Assembly: GCF_015354245.1 (NCBI RefSeq)
Contig: NZ_JADKYZ010000002.1
Coordinates: forward strand, 620,001-684,000
Length of the DNA: 64,000 nucleotides
Direction of reading: 5' to 3'
From: Diaphorobacter caeni
GTDB taxonomy: Bacteria > Pseudomonadota > Gammaproteobacteria > Burkholderiales > Burkholderiaceae_C
The notes under the pieces are model-generated. The model saw only the letters and a program-made list of their open reading frames with translations. It searched no databases and was not told where the DNA came from. Within the stretch, counting starts at the first letter, position 1. Each line of letters opens with the position of its first letter. Below, piece by piece: positions 39,112 through 48,050 of the stretch. Made by a program: the position numbers and the translations under genes.

Positions 39112-39797
39112 TCCTTGTTCTTGTTATCGCGCTCGTTGTCATCGAGCGCGAGATTGAGCGCAAGCACGTTCACGCGCGGCTCCCCCAGCAGCCACAGATC
39201 GCGCGGCGTGATGTGGCGCTCCACCAGTGCGGAGACCTGCGCATCATTCAAACCACGCGCCTTGGCGACGCGCTCGATCTGCAACCGCGCATTCGTGACC
39301 GAGATGTGCGGATCCAACCCGGACGCGGATGCAGTGACCGCGTCGACCGGCACCCGGTCCTGCGCGCCCAATCCGTTGAGCGTGCGATAGGCCAGTGCAC
39401 GCTCGGCCACCACCGAGTCCAAGGTTCTGCTGGTCACGCCCTGATTGCTCGCGGCCGCCAGCGCGGCGTTGTAGGGCGCTGCAATCGTTGCTGCCGGGTC
39501 CTTGGGGTCCGGCGCGCTCGTCACGCTCGGACGGCCTTGAAAGTAGCCTGCTTGGGTGAAGTTCTGTCCGATCAGGGAAGAGCCGATCACCTGACCATTC
39601 TTCGTTATCAGGCTGCCTTTCGCCTGGTGGGGAAATACCCAGTTCGCCACCACCGTCGTGGCGAGTGGATAAGCCAGCCCGGTCACCAGACACAGCGCCA
39701 CCGCCGCGCGGACGCACTGCCCCATGGTCTGTCTCCATCCCGTCCGCCGATAAGGAGCAGACTCCTGTGCGATATTCGTTTGAACCAACGTGCCCAT
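39108..39797 (-). CDS. kdpC: Potassium-transporting ATPase subunit C
   Basis: 229 residues from the ATG at 39797, which has an AGGAGA site 6 nt upstream; an internal ATG at 39725 ([13 protein letters not shown]) would give a more typical 205 residues. One N-terminal membrane helix is followed by the periplasmic domain with KdpC motifs: [38 protein letters not shown] and a late [10 protein letters not shown]. KdpC stabilises the complex and helps deliver K+. It lies between kdpA and kdpB. Confidence 0.95.
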   Translation of the reverse strand: MGTLVQTNIAQESAPYRRTGWRQTMGQCVRAAVALCLVTGLAYPLATTVVANWVFPHQAKGSLITKNGQVIGSSLIGQNFTQAGYFQGRPSVTSAPDPKDPAATIAAPYNAALAAASNQGVTSRTLDSVVAERALAYRTLNGLGAQDRVPVDAVTASASGLDPHISVTNARLQIERVAKARGLNDAQVSALVERHITPRDLWLLGEPRVNVLALNLALDDNERDNKNKE

Positions 39798-39879
39798 GAC
39801 ACTCTCCTGCGAAGGGCCCTGACCGCTTCGCCCAACAATCCCAGACTTTGAAATACCTGCTGCGCGTGAGCCACTTGCT

Positions 39880-41586
39880 TCACGAGTACAGCTTGCCCGC
39901 CAGCATCTGCAGGTGCTCGACCACCGGACCCAGAGCCAGCGATGGCAAGAACGTCAAACCGCCCACTACCAGAATCACGAACACCAGAAGTCCCATGAAC
40001 AGCGGCGTCGCCGTCGGGAAGGTGCCGGGGCCCGGGGGCACCGTGGTCTTGGCGGCCAGGCTCCCGGCCACGGCCAGCATCGGCAGCATCGTGAGGAAAC
40101 GGCCGAACAGCATGGCAAGACCCAAAGTCGTGTTGAAGAACGGCGTGTTGGCGTTCAGACCCGCAAAGGCGGAGCCGTTGTTGGCCGTGACTGATGTGTA
40201 CGCATAAAGAATTTCGGAAAAGCCGTGCGGCCCGTGGTTGGCGAGGCTCGCTCCCGCATCCGGCCAGACGGCCGCCAGCGCGGTGAAGCCCAGCACGCAG
40301 GCCGGATGCGCCAGCACCGCCAGCATCACCAGCTTGATCTCGCGCGCCTCGATCTTCTTGCCGAGAAACTCCGGCGTGCGGCCGATCATCATTCCCGCCA
40401 CGAACACGGTGAGGATCGCGTACTGAATGAGGTTGATGATGCCCACGCCATCGCCACCGAACACGCAATTGAGCATCATCAGCGCAAGCGGCGTGATGCT
40501 GCCCAGCGGCGTGAGCGAGCTGTGCATCGCGTTCACCGAGCCGGTGGTCGCCGCGGTCGTCGTGGTCACGAACAGCGCTGTGTCTGCAATCCCGAAACGC
40601 AGCTCCTTGCCCTCCATGTTGCCGCCCGGCTGCGTGGAGGCAAGCGTCTGGTCCGCACCGCCGCGCGCCAGCAGATCGCTGCCGCTTTGCTCGGCATGGA
40701 ACGTCAGCGCCAAAAAGCCGATGAACATCACCATGCAGGCACCGAACAGCACCCAGCCTTGACGGCGACGCAGCAGCATCGATCCGAATGCATAGGTCAG
40801 TGCGGCGGGAATCAGCAGCATTGAAAAGATGTGCACGATATTGGTGAGCGGCGTTGGGTTCTCGAACGGATGCGCTGCATTCATGCCGAAGAAGCCGCCA
40901 CCGTTGGTACCGATGTGCTTGATGCTCTCAAGGCTGGCAATCGGGCCCATCAGAATGTTCTGCGCAGTGCCTTCCAGCGTCGTCGCTGCGACCTGCGAGG
41001 TCAGCGTCTGCGGCACGCCCTGCCATACGTAGAACAGCGCGACCGCGAAGCACAGCGGCAGCATCACGCGCCACAGCACGCGCACGTAGTCGACCCAGTA
41101 GTTGCCCAGATCCTTGGCGCTGGTACGAGCCAGTCCGCGCACAAAGGCCGCTCCCACAGCCACGCCGGTAGTGGCACCCGCGAACATCAGAAAGGTGATC
41201 ACCACCATCTGCGTCGCATTGGAAAGACTGGCCTCTCCGGCATACGACTGCCAGTTGGTGTTGGTGATGAAGGAAGCGGCGGTGTTGAACGCCAGATCGG
41301 GCGTCTGCGCCGCATTGCCCAGATCGCCAAGGGGCAGACTCACCTGCAGACGCAGCAGCAGGTAGCCCAGCAGCATCATGAACGCGTTGGAGGCCACCAG
41401 CACCACACCGTAGCGCCTCCAGTCCATGCGATCGTCGGGGTTCACGCCGATGGCGCGGTAGCTCCAGCGCTCGATGAACCAGTGCGATTCGCCCGTAAAA
41501 CAATGGGCCAGCCATTTGCCCATCACCACGGTCAGCGCGCCCACCATGAGCAGCACCAACGCATATTCCAACCAGACCATCCACAT
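39880..41586 (-). CDS. kdpA: Potassium-transporting ATPase subunit A
   Basis: A 568-residue K+-channel-like subunit with about ten membrane helices. Selectivity-filter-like loops typical of KdpA are visible: [49 protein letters not shown] and [14 protein letters not shown]. It begins [14 protein letters not shown]. It binds K+ from the periplasm in the KdpFABC pump. Preceded by a 27-codon ORF and kdpF. Confidence 0.97.
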   Translation of the reverse strand: MWMVWLEYALVLLMVGALTVVMGKWLAHCFTGESHWFIERWSYRAIGVNPDDRMDWRRYGVVLVASNAFMMLLGYLLLRLQVSLPLGDLGNAAQTPDLAFNTAASFITNTNWQSYAGEASLSNATQMVVITFLMFAGATTGVAVGAAFVRGLARTSAKDLGNYWVDYVRVLWRVMLPLCFAVALFYVWQGVPQTLTSQVAATTLEGTAQNILMGPIASLESIKHIGTNGGGFFGMNAAHPFENPTPLTNIVHIFSMLLIPAALTYAFGSMLLRRRQGWVLFGACMVMFIGFLALTFHAEQSGSDLLARGGADQTLASTQPGGNMEGKELRFGIADTALFVTTTTAATTGSVNAMHSSLTPLGSITPLALMMLNCVFGGDGVGIINLIQYAILTVFVAGMMIGRTPEFLGKKIEAREIKLVMLAVLAHPACVLGFTALAAVWPDAGASLANHGPHGFSEILYAYTSVTANNGSAFAGLNANTPFFNTTLGLAMLFGRFLTMLPMLAVAGSLAAKTTVPPGPGTFPTATPLFMGLLVFVILVVGGLTFLPSLALGPVVEHLQMLAGKLYS

Positions 41587-41604
41587 GAGTGCTTCTCCTT
41601 GAAA

Positions 41605-41688
41605 TCAAAGACGCACCAACGCGGCGATCAACCCGAGCATCCCGCCGAAGCAGGCCACGGTCACGGCGACATAAACGACATCCAGCAT
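41605..41688 (-). CDS. 27-residue membrane micro-protein between kdpF and kdpA
   Basis: ATG 41688 follows kdpF by 11 bp and has GGAG in that gap. The product MLDVVYVAVTVACFGGMLGL... ends LIAALVRL and is a single predicted membrane helix. The next gene, kdpA, starts 18 bp later with its own AGGAG. Tight packing and RBS support translation. It resembles short helical proteins seen beside kdp genes in other bacteria but I cannot name it. It could be a second regulatory micro-subunit like KdpF. Confidence 0.6.
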   Translation of the reverse strand: MLDVVYVAVTVACFGGMLGLIAALVRL

Positions 41689-41699
41689 CGCGCGGCTCC

Positions 41700-41801
41700 T
41701 CAGAATTTTTCCGGGCGCACCAGCGCATAGCCAAGATAGGCGAAAAGACCGACCACCGCCGCGATGGCGATCCAGTCGGTCCAGCTCAGAGTCCACAACA
41801 T
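41700..41801 (-). CDS. kdpF: KdpF-like small subunit
   Basis: A 33-residue single-helix protein: MLWTLSWTDWIAIAAVVGLF then AYLGYALVRPEKF. The ending Y-A-L-x-RPEKF is the KdpF signature. GGAGGAAATC precedes the ATG. KdpF stabilises the KdpABC complex in the membrane. First gene of the kdp cluster. Confidence 0.85.
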   Translation of the reverse strand: MLWTLSWTDWIAIAAVVGLFAYLGYALVRPEKF

Positions 41802-41865
41802 GATTTCCTCCCGTACCGCCCATCGGAATGAGGGCGGCGGATTGCGATGGAGGAACTGTAGAAAT

Positions 41866-41921
41866 GACCGCGTCAAGAGCCGGTTGAGAATGACGCGGGC
41901 GGTATCAAGATCGCGTCAAGA
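41866..41921 (-). promoter_or_regulatory. Direct repeats upstream of kdpF
   Basis: GACCGCGTCAAGA (41866-41878) and GATCGCGTCAAGA (41909-41921) are near-identical, 43 bp (about four helical turns) apart, just upstream of kdpF. On the minus strand each reads TCTTGACGCGRTC. They are candidate KdpE sites or overlapping -35-like elements (TTGACG). The distal copy overlaps the end of the MFS gene. Confidence 0.4.
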
Positions 41922-43220
41922 TGCCGATGCCTGAGGCTTTTCCGCCGGCCGCTGCACGCGCCACGCAAACCAGAACACGACGGCCAGCACGGCGAGCGCC
42001 ATCAGCACCACGCCGTTCCAGCCCATGTGATCGAGGAACCAGCCCGCCCCCGCGCCAAGAATGCTCGAGCCCATGTAGTAGCTCCAAAGATAGAGCGATG
42101 AGGCGTGCCCCTTGTTCTGCGTCGCCATGCGCCCCACCCAACTGCTCGCCGTTGAATGCGCGATGAAGAACCCGGCGGTGATCAGCACGATGCCGAGCAC
42201 GATCAGCGCCAGACTCGTGAACTGATGGCCGATCATCGTGCTGAGCACGCCCGCCGCCATGACCGCCGCGCCGACGGTCAACACCCTGCCGCGCCCCACG
42301 CGATCCGCAAACGCCCCGGCCAGCGGCGACGCGAAGATACCGAACAGGTAGGCGTAGAAGAAATAGCTGATCTGCACCTGGCTGAGCCGATACGGCGCGC
42401 CGCTCAGCAGAAAGCCCGCGTAGTTGTAGATGCTGACGAATACGCCCATCAACCCGAACGAAATGATGAACAGCGACAGCAGCCCGTCGTGCCGCAGATG
42501 CTGCGCCCACGCCCTGAGGTGATAAGCCGCGCCCAACCCGGACTTGCGCACAAAGTTGCGCGACGGCGGCAGCAGCCAGATGAAACCGAACGCCAGCAGA
42601 AGATCCAGCACCGACAACGCCGCAAGCGCATGCCGCCAGCCGAAGTAATCCGTCAGCACGCTGGTCCCGATCCGCCCCGCCATGCCGCCAAACGCCGTAC
42701 CGCCCACATACAGCCCCATCGAGAATCCCAGCCCCTTGGGATCGATTTCCTCGAACAGGTAGGCCATCACCACCGCAGGCACCCCGCCGAGCAGAATCCC
42801 TTCAAGCAACCGCGCCGCGAGCAGCGCATGCCACTGCGGCAGAAACGACACCGCCAGATTGCACAGTGCCGCAAGCGCCAGCGACACAAATATCAGTCGA
42901 CGCCGCCCCAGCCCCTCGGACAACGCACCCGCCACGACGATGGACACCGCCAGACTCGCCGTGGTCAACGACAGCGCCAGCGCACTCTGCGCAGAGCTCA
43001 CGCCGAACGTGGCCGCGAATTCAGGCAACAGCGGCTGCACGCAATACAGCAGCGAAAAGGTGGCGAAGCCGACGAGAAACAGAGCAAGACTGACGCGGCG
43101 ATATTCTGGGGAGCCGCGTTGAATCCCTGTGCCGACAGGAACATCATGGACATCGGCGCGTGATGCGGGTTGTGGCTGCTCAAGCGCTGGCTGCGCGTCA
43201 TCGGCCTCGGGGCAGGTCAT
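41916..43220 (-). CDS. MFS transporter (YnfM-like)
   Basis: A 434-residue major facilitator with 12 predicted helices. A cytoplasmic N-terminus is followed by LFLVGFATFSLLYCVQPLLP, typical of the YnfM/AraJ-like drug or metabolite exporters, and by the loop 2-3 motif GALSEGLGRRRLI. A matching motif ADRVGRGRVL occurs in the second half. Substrate unknown. It is upstream of and same strand as kdp but separated by the kdp promoter. Confidence 0.85.
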   Translation of the reverse strand: MTCPEADDAQPALEQPQPASRADVHDVPVGTGIQRGSPEYRRVSLALFLVGFATFSLLYCVQPLLPEFAATFGVSSAQSALALSLTTASLAVSIVVAGALSEGLGRRRLIFVSLALAALCNLAVSFLPQWHALLAARLLEGILLGGVPAVVMAYLFEEIDPKGLGFSMGLYVGGTAFGGMAGRIGTSVLTDYFGWRHALAALSVLDLLLAFGFIWLLPPSRNFVRKSGLGAAYHLRAWAQHLRHDGLLSLFIISFGLMGVFVSIYNYAGFLLSGAPYRLSQVQISYFFYAYLFGIFASPLAGAFADRVGRGRVLTVGAAVMAAGVLSTMIGHQFTSLALIVLGIVLITAGFFIAHSTASSWVGRMATQNKGHASSLYLWSYYMGSSILGAGAGWFLDHMGWNGVVLMALAVLAVVFWFAWRVQRPAEKPQASAS

Positions 43221-43665
43221 TGGAAGCTAGGAGAAATGGCAAATCTACCCAAATTGTGCGCCCAAGACGCATGCATTGGGGACTGCGGGGCATATCCCCT
43301 CACAATCGCCCTCCGCCCTTTAGACAGACAGGTGGCATCGATCCCGCTCATACGCAAGATGAGCAGCGCCCCTTCCTTCAATGAACGGCAGCCCACAAGC
43401 TGAGCGCCGTTTTCGTATCAGCACCGGCCGGTGAATATCGGTATTTGCTGCTGTTTTTCACGCTGCCTCTGGCCTTGTTCCCCGTTTATTTGCGAATGCA
43501 AAACTCGTGACGACTCCCAATGCGAGGCCACGCTGAAAATCAGCGCATGCAGGACAAGACAGCGACCCTGATTGGTTTTCGCGCGTCTCTGTAAAATACC
43601 CTTATCAGCCGAGGTTTCACAAGATGAGACCCGCGCTCTCCTGACAGTCTTCTCTGGATTTCCCC
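43221..43665. other. Intergenic region with prfC promoter
   Basis: 445 bases between divergent MFS and prfC genes. TAAAAT at 43592-43597 is a plausible -10 for prfC, giving a leader of about 60-70 nt. No coding frame is convincing. The rest should contain the MFS promoter, which I could not place. Confidence 0.4.
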
Positions 43666-45291
43666 TTGACATACGCCCCCGAAACCCGGCGCCGCCGCAC
43701 CTTTGCCATCATTTCTCACCCCGACGCCGGTAAAACAACGCTTACGGAAAAGCTGCTGCTGTTCTCGGGCGCGATCCAGATCGCCGGTGCCGTCAAGGGC
43801 CGCAAGGCCAGCCGCCACGCCACATCCGACTGGATGGAAATCGAAAAACAGCGCGGCATCTCGGTCGCATCCTCCGTGATGCAGATGAGCTACCGTGACC
43901 ACGTCATCAACCTGCTCGACACCCCTGGCCACAAGGACTTCTCGGAAGACACCTACCGCGTGCTCACGGCCGTCGATTCGGCACTGATGGTGATTGATGC
44001 AGCCAACGGCGTGGAAGCGCAGACCCGCCGGCTTATCGAGGTCTGCCGCCAGCGCGACACGCCCATCATCACCTTCGTCAACAAGATGGACCGCGAAGTG
44101 CGCGACCCGCTCGACATCCTCGACGAAGTCGAACGCGAACTCGGCATGCCCTGCTGCCCCATCACCTGGCCGGTGGGACAGGGCAAGTCGTTCGGCGGGA
44201 TCATCAATCTGCGCACGCAGAGCATGACCGTGTTCTCGCCCGGCAGCGAAAAACGCCCGCAGGAATTCGAGACCATTCCCCTCAGCGAGGCAGACAGGCT
44301 GCGCGAGCGCTTCGGCAAGGCATTCGACGACGCGCTGGAAAGCATGGAACTCGCCGTGGGCGCCTCAGCAGAGTGGGACCACGAGGCCTTCCTCGCAGGC
44401 AAGCTCACCCCCGTGTTCTTCGGCTCCGGCGTGAACAACTTCGGTGTGATGGAAGTGCTGGACGCGGTCGTCGACATGTCACCCCCTCCCGGCCCACGCA
44501 AGAGCACGTTGCTGGTCAACAAGCAACCTGTTGAAAAGATCATCCAGCCCGAAGACTCGAACTTCTCTGGCGTGGTGTTCAAAGTGCAGGCCAACATGGA
44601 CGCCAACCACCGCGACCGCATCGCCTTCGTGCGCGTGGCGTCCGGCAGGTTCACGCACGGCATGAAGATGAAGGTGCAGCGCACCGGCAAGGAACTGCGC
44701 CCCACGTCGGTCGTCACCTTCATGAGCCAACGCCGCGAGGCCGTGGAAGAAGCCTACGCGGGCGACATCATCGGCTTCACCATCCACGGCGGCGTGCAAC
44801 TCGGCGACACCATCACCGACGGCCCGAACCTCCAATTCACCGGCCTGCCCTTCTTCGCGCCCGAATTGTTCATGACGGTCGTGCTCAGAAACCCACTTCG
44901 CACCAAGCAACTGCAGCAAGGCCTCATGCAGCTCGGCGAAGAAGGCGCAATCCAAGTATTCAAACCCGAGGCCGGCGGCAACATGCTGCTGGGCGCCGTC
45001 GGTCAACTGCAGTTTGAGGTCGTCCAGCACCGCCTGAACACCGAATACGACTGCGACATCCGATTGGAAGGTTGCCAATACACCGGTGCGCGTTGGATCA
45101 CCGCGGATACACCTGCAGAACTGCGCGAGTTTGAAAACGCTTATCCGTTGCGCATGGCGCGCGATGCGGCGGATACGCTGGCGTATCTATGCACAAGCCC
45201 TTACGACGTGCGACTGGCGCAGGAGCGGTTTCCGAAGATTCACTTCCACCCGTTGCGCGAGCATGCGGGGTTGGCGTTGCAGGCCAGTTGA
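43666..45291 (+). CDS. prfC: Peptide chain release factor 3
   Basis: A 541-residue translational GTPase that recycles RF1/RF2 after termination. G motifs: SHPDAGKTTLTEKLL (P loop), DTPGHKDFSEDTYR (G3), FVNKMDREVRDP (NKxD). The family-specific KGRKASRHATSDWMEIEKQR follows the P loop. The start is TTG 43666 (MTYAPETRRRRTFAI), since no in-frame ATG lies before the G1 motif and the N-terminus matches the family; no clear SD is seen, suggesting modest expression. Confidence 0.96.
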   Translation: MTYAPETRRRRTFAIISHPDAGKTTLTEKLLLFSGAIQIAGAVKGRKASRHATSDWMEIEKQRGISVASSVMQMSYRDHVINLLDTPGHKDFSEDTYRVLTAVDSALMVIDAANGVEAQTRRLIEVCRQRDTPIITFVNKMDREVRDPLDILDEVERELGMPCCPITWPVGQGKSFGGIINLRTQSMTVFSPGSEKRPQEFETIPLSEADRLRERFGKAFDDALESMELAVGASAEWDHEAFLAGKLTPVFFGSGVNNFGVMEVLDAVVDMSPPPGPRKSTLLVNKQPVEKIIQPEDSNFSGVVFKVQANMDANHRDRIAFVRVASGRFTHGMKMKVQRTGKELRPTSVVTFMSQRREAVEEAYAGDIIGFTIHGGVQLGDTITDGPNLQFTGLPFFAPELFMTVVLRNPLRTKQLQQGLMQLGEEGAIQVFKPEAGGNMLLGAVGQLQFEVVQHRLNTEYDCDIRLEGCQYTGARWITADTPAELREFENAYPLRMARDAADTLAYLCTSPYDVRLAQERFPKIHFHPLREHAGLALQAS

Positions 45292-45302
45292 TTCCCAGAC
45301 TC

Positions 45303-45346
45303 GCTATGGCATTCGCTCCAAAGTATCTATGGAGCGCAGCCATAGC
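45303..45346. terminator. Bidirectional stem-loop between prfC and the glycan locus
   Basis: GCTATGGC (45303-45310) pairs with GCCATAGC (45339-45346), and GCTCCA (45315-45320) with TGGAGC (45330-45335) inside it. It lies between convergent genes, 8 bp from the stop of the next one. T-tracts are short. Confidence 0.6.
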
Positions 45347-45354
45347 TTGAAGCT

Positions 45355-47892
45355 TCACTGTGAATTCTTGCTTGGCTTCACTGCAAACCAGTGCAAGTTT
45401 CTGAACTCTCCGAGCCAAGTCAAACTTGGATTTGATCGCAACAGTTGCTCGCTGTCAGCGAGGACGGCAACACGCTCTGCTCCAGTTTTGGAGAAATCAA
45501 AACTTTGCGGATTCACGTGAACATGAACCTGATCGACAGAAGTGGCACCCACAATGTAGCCTCTGGCCTCCGTCACGCCCGAATCCAAATAGAAGCCCAA
45601 GTGCTGGTAACGATTCACTTCCGGCCATTCGGAGGCCAACAATCCCATTTTTTCCCAAAACACCTTGTGCGGGTAGTAGAGCACCCCGTTGGAGATAGGT
45701 ACGCCAGCCGCAGCAAGGGTCAGTGGACCAATGCCATCCCCGTTCATGACCACCGTGCGCCGCGCACGCGAAGGATTTGAAGCGTCTATCACGAACGGGC
45801 GATTGCCGTCTGCAAGTGATATATCTCTAGGCGCTCGACCGATAGGATTGAAAGCGAGGCTGGTCAGCAAATGCATGACGATCAACATAGATATTGCTTC
45901 TCGCATGCGATTTCTCAGTAGCCACCAACAGGTTGCAACGCCTCCGATGACCATCGCCGCAGTAAACACGACGCTTCCACCGGGCATGATCATTAAGGGT
46001 GTATGGGTCAGGGCTGCCGCGATGAGAATACCGCTGGCAATTGTCATGACCATCGGGAAGACTAAAGTGCCACGACTCTTCGACAGAAGGGCCCCTGCTT
46101 CACCTGCGAATCCAGCCACTAAAGCGAAAATAACCGTGATCGCCAAGCCCAATCCGACTTCCATACGGCCAGTGGGCATGTTCCCCCACAGCGTAAGCTT
46201 GGCGAGCCAGATCGGGAATCCCACAAATACGTAAATGCAATAGCAGGCGATGAAGGCAGCGCTAGCGAGAACAATCCAGCGCCTGCTATGTCGACGCAAA
46301 AGATGCACCAAGCAGATTGTTGCCAACGCAAAGGGAAGAATGAAGTAAGAACTCGCCTCTGACTCGTTCGTCACAGGACCTGGCAGACGCAACACAACTT
46401 CTGCATTGTTGTAACCTCGCAAACTCCACCACCAAGACATATCTCCGCCAGGCAATGAACCACGTCTACCTGGATACTCCGTGGCCTGCATGATTGCAAC
46501 AGCATCACGCGTGTCCAACCACCAACTCCCAAGCAACGCGCCAAGTACCGCCAGCGCGACCACAACGCCCATGAACTGAGCTGCACCGAACCGCAGTTGC
46601 GATCGATTTTCAATTGCCCATCCGATGCCGACAAAAACCAGCAGACTACCCACCACAATCAGCCATGCTGGATAAAGAACAAGAAACCAACATGCGAGCA
46701 GCCACCCCAGAATAAGCCCCATGATCAGCGCCTTGCCAACGCTAGTGCACTTGACCAACCCAGTCAGCACGACGAAGGCAAATGCGGGAAACATGATCGC
46801 GTATAGCGGCCAGTTGGACCAAGCCGCAGCATACGGTGCCACACAAAATGCAAATGACAACCCGAAATTGAGCCCCCGTTGCGAGGGTCTTAATACATTC
46901 AGGAGGCACCACACCGCAAGCAGTCCACCCCAAAACGGGAGTTGCCACTGCCAACTCATAGCCTGACGTAACGGCAACAAAAAGTAGCCCCAAGTGGCAG
47001 GTCTGGCCAAAGCCGCCCATTGCTTTACCGGCGCCCCAGTCATTCCGATCACACCCATGTTCTGTCCGCCCAGTCCAATGTTTGAATTGACGATCGGGAA
47101 CTGAGGATCGTGATGGATCTGCGCAAGAACGTTGGGCATCAAAACACCCCACTCGTCGCCTCGAATAGCACGAGGAGAAAACACCACGCTCTTGGTGTTT
47201 CCTTTTACATCCAGCATGCTCTGACCAAACGGGCCCTGCAGGAGCCAGCCCAAAGACGACCCTGTAACACCGAACGCAACCAACAACGCGAACAAACCGC
47301 CAATCCATACAAATGGGGCACAGCCGACCGTCCACTTGGAAGTCGTTCGCCCGCCGCGATTTGTACGTTTGCGTCCCAAATACGTGATGACGCCCGCGGC
47401 GATCACGACTACCGCAAGAATCCACCAATGCCGTTCTCGAATCGTCTGTACCACCACGAAGGGCGCACCCGCATCAGGGCTGGCCAAAGAGAGCTTTGCC
47501 CCATCTGGATAGGTCGCCGATACCCGAAAGGAATGAATACCGGGTGAAGGGGCCTTCGAAAGCTTGACATCCCAACTGAACCCGGCGCCGTACTGTCCAC
47601 CAGTGGCGGGATTCTCGGGCGTGAGATCTGCTCGCTCGCTCCATCGAACATCCGCCCCCGTAAAACTCTCGCCGCGAATCGACATGTCCATCGTTGGCAA
47701 GTCCGTACCATTAACGCCGGTCACCACCCAACCACGCAACGAAATTTTTTGCCCGGCTGCATCGTATTCCGACTCAACCACCATTCCGAATCGTTTCGGA
47801 GGCTCTGCAGCCTGTGCACCAACAACTATCGATGTAAGCAAAGAAAAAAGGATTAGCAAGTATCGGGCCAACATCGTTATCGGATTCACCAT
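45355..47892 (-). CDS. Large polytopic membrane protein, DUF7657-like
   Basis: 845 residues from ATG 47892 (MVNPITMLARYLLILF). A signal-anchor ending GAQAAEPP is followed by an extracytoplasmic beta-type domain (about 35-165), then 12 or more membrane helices. After the first membrane part come RAIRGDEWGVLMPNVLAQ, FPIVNSNIGLGGQNMG and GAPVKQWAALARPATWGYF, a pattern I associate with DUF7657/GT-C-like proteins in surface-polysaccharide loci. The C-terminal part is soluble. GC content and codon use are lower than in neighbours. It is divergent from a GT-C gene. Biochemical role unproven; a polyprenyl-phosphate-sugar-dependent transferase is an inference. Confidence 0.7.
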   Translation of the reverse strand: MVNPITMLARYLLILFSLLTSIVVGAQAAEPPKRFGMVVESEYDAAGQKISLRGWVVTGVNGTDLPTMDMSIRGESFTGADVRWSERADLTPENPATGGQYGAGFSWDVKLSKAPSPGIHSFRVSATYPDGAKLSLASPDAGAPFVVVQTIRERHWWILAVVVIAAGVITYLGRKRTNRGGRTTSKWTVGCAPFVWIGGLFALLVAFGVTGSSLGWLLQGPFGQSMLDVKGNTKSVVFSPRAIRGDEWGVLMPNVLAQIHHDPQFPIVNSNIGLGGQNMGVIGMTGAPVKQWAALARPATWGYFLLPLRQAMSWQWQLPFWGGLLAVWCLLNVLRPSQRGLNFGLSFAFCVAPYAAAWSNWPLYAIMFPAFAFVVLTGLVKCTSVGKALIMGLILGWLLACWFLVLYPAWLIVVGSLLVFVGIGWAIENRSQLRFGAAQFMGVVVALAVLGALLGSWWLDTRDAVAIMQATEYPGRRGSLPGGDMSWWWSLRGYNNAEVVLRLPGPVTNESEASSYFILPFALATICLVHLLRRHSRRWIVLASAAFIACYCIYVFVGFPIWLAKLTLWGNMPTGRMEVGLGLAITVIFALVAGFAGEAGALLSKSRGTLVFPMVMTIASGILIAAALTHTPLMIMPGGSVVFTAAMVIGGVATCWWLLRNRMREAISMLIVMHLLTSLAFNPIGRAPRDISLADGNRPFVIDASNPSRARRTVVMNGDGIGPLTLAAAGVPISNGVLYYPHKVFWEKMGLLASEWPEVNRYQHLGFYLDSGVTEARGYIVGATSVDQVHVHVNPQSFDFSKTGAERVAVLADSEQLLRSNPSLTWLGEFRNLHWFAVKPSKNSQ

Positions 47893-48050
47893 GTCAAAAT
47901 TCAAGTTAAAACCAGGCAAAGCGTCTTGCCAGCACCGTCCACCGCTTGTAGATCGATAGTTCCGGCGGAGCCACTCCAAGGGATAGTTGTATGCTCGCAA
48001 ACTCACTGCCAATGAATGCGCAGTCTTCGCTTTCAGCGAGAAACCCCTAG

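Noticed and set aside
37717-39390. 557-codon plus-strand frame opposite kdpB/kdpC
   Set aside because: Antisense to kdpB and kdpC with Arg/His/Gln-rich shadow composition.
43666-43668. TTG start of prfC as a sign of a broken gene
   Set aside because: The N-terminus from TTG matches the normal start of RF3 and all GTPase motifs are intact, so it is simply a non-ATG start.
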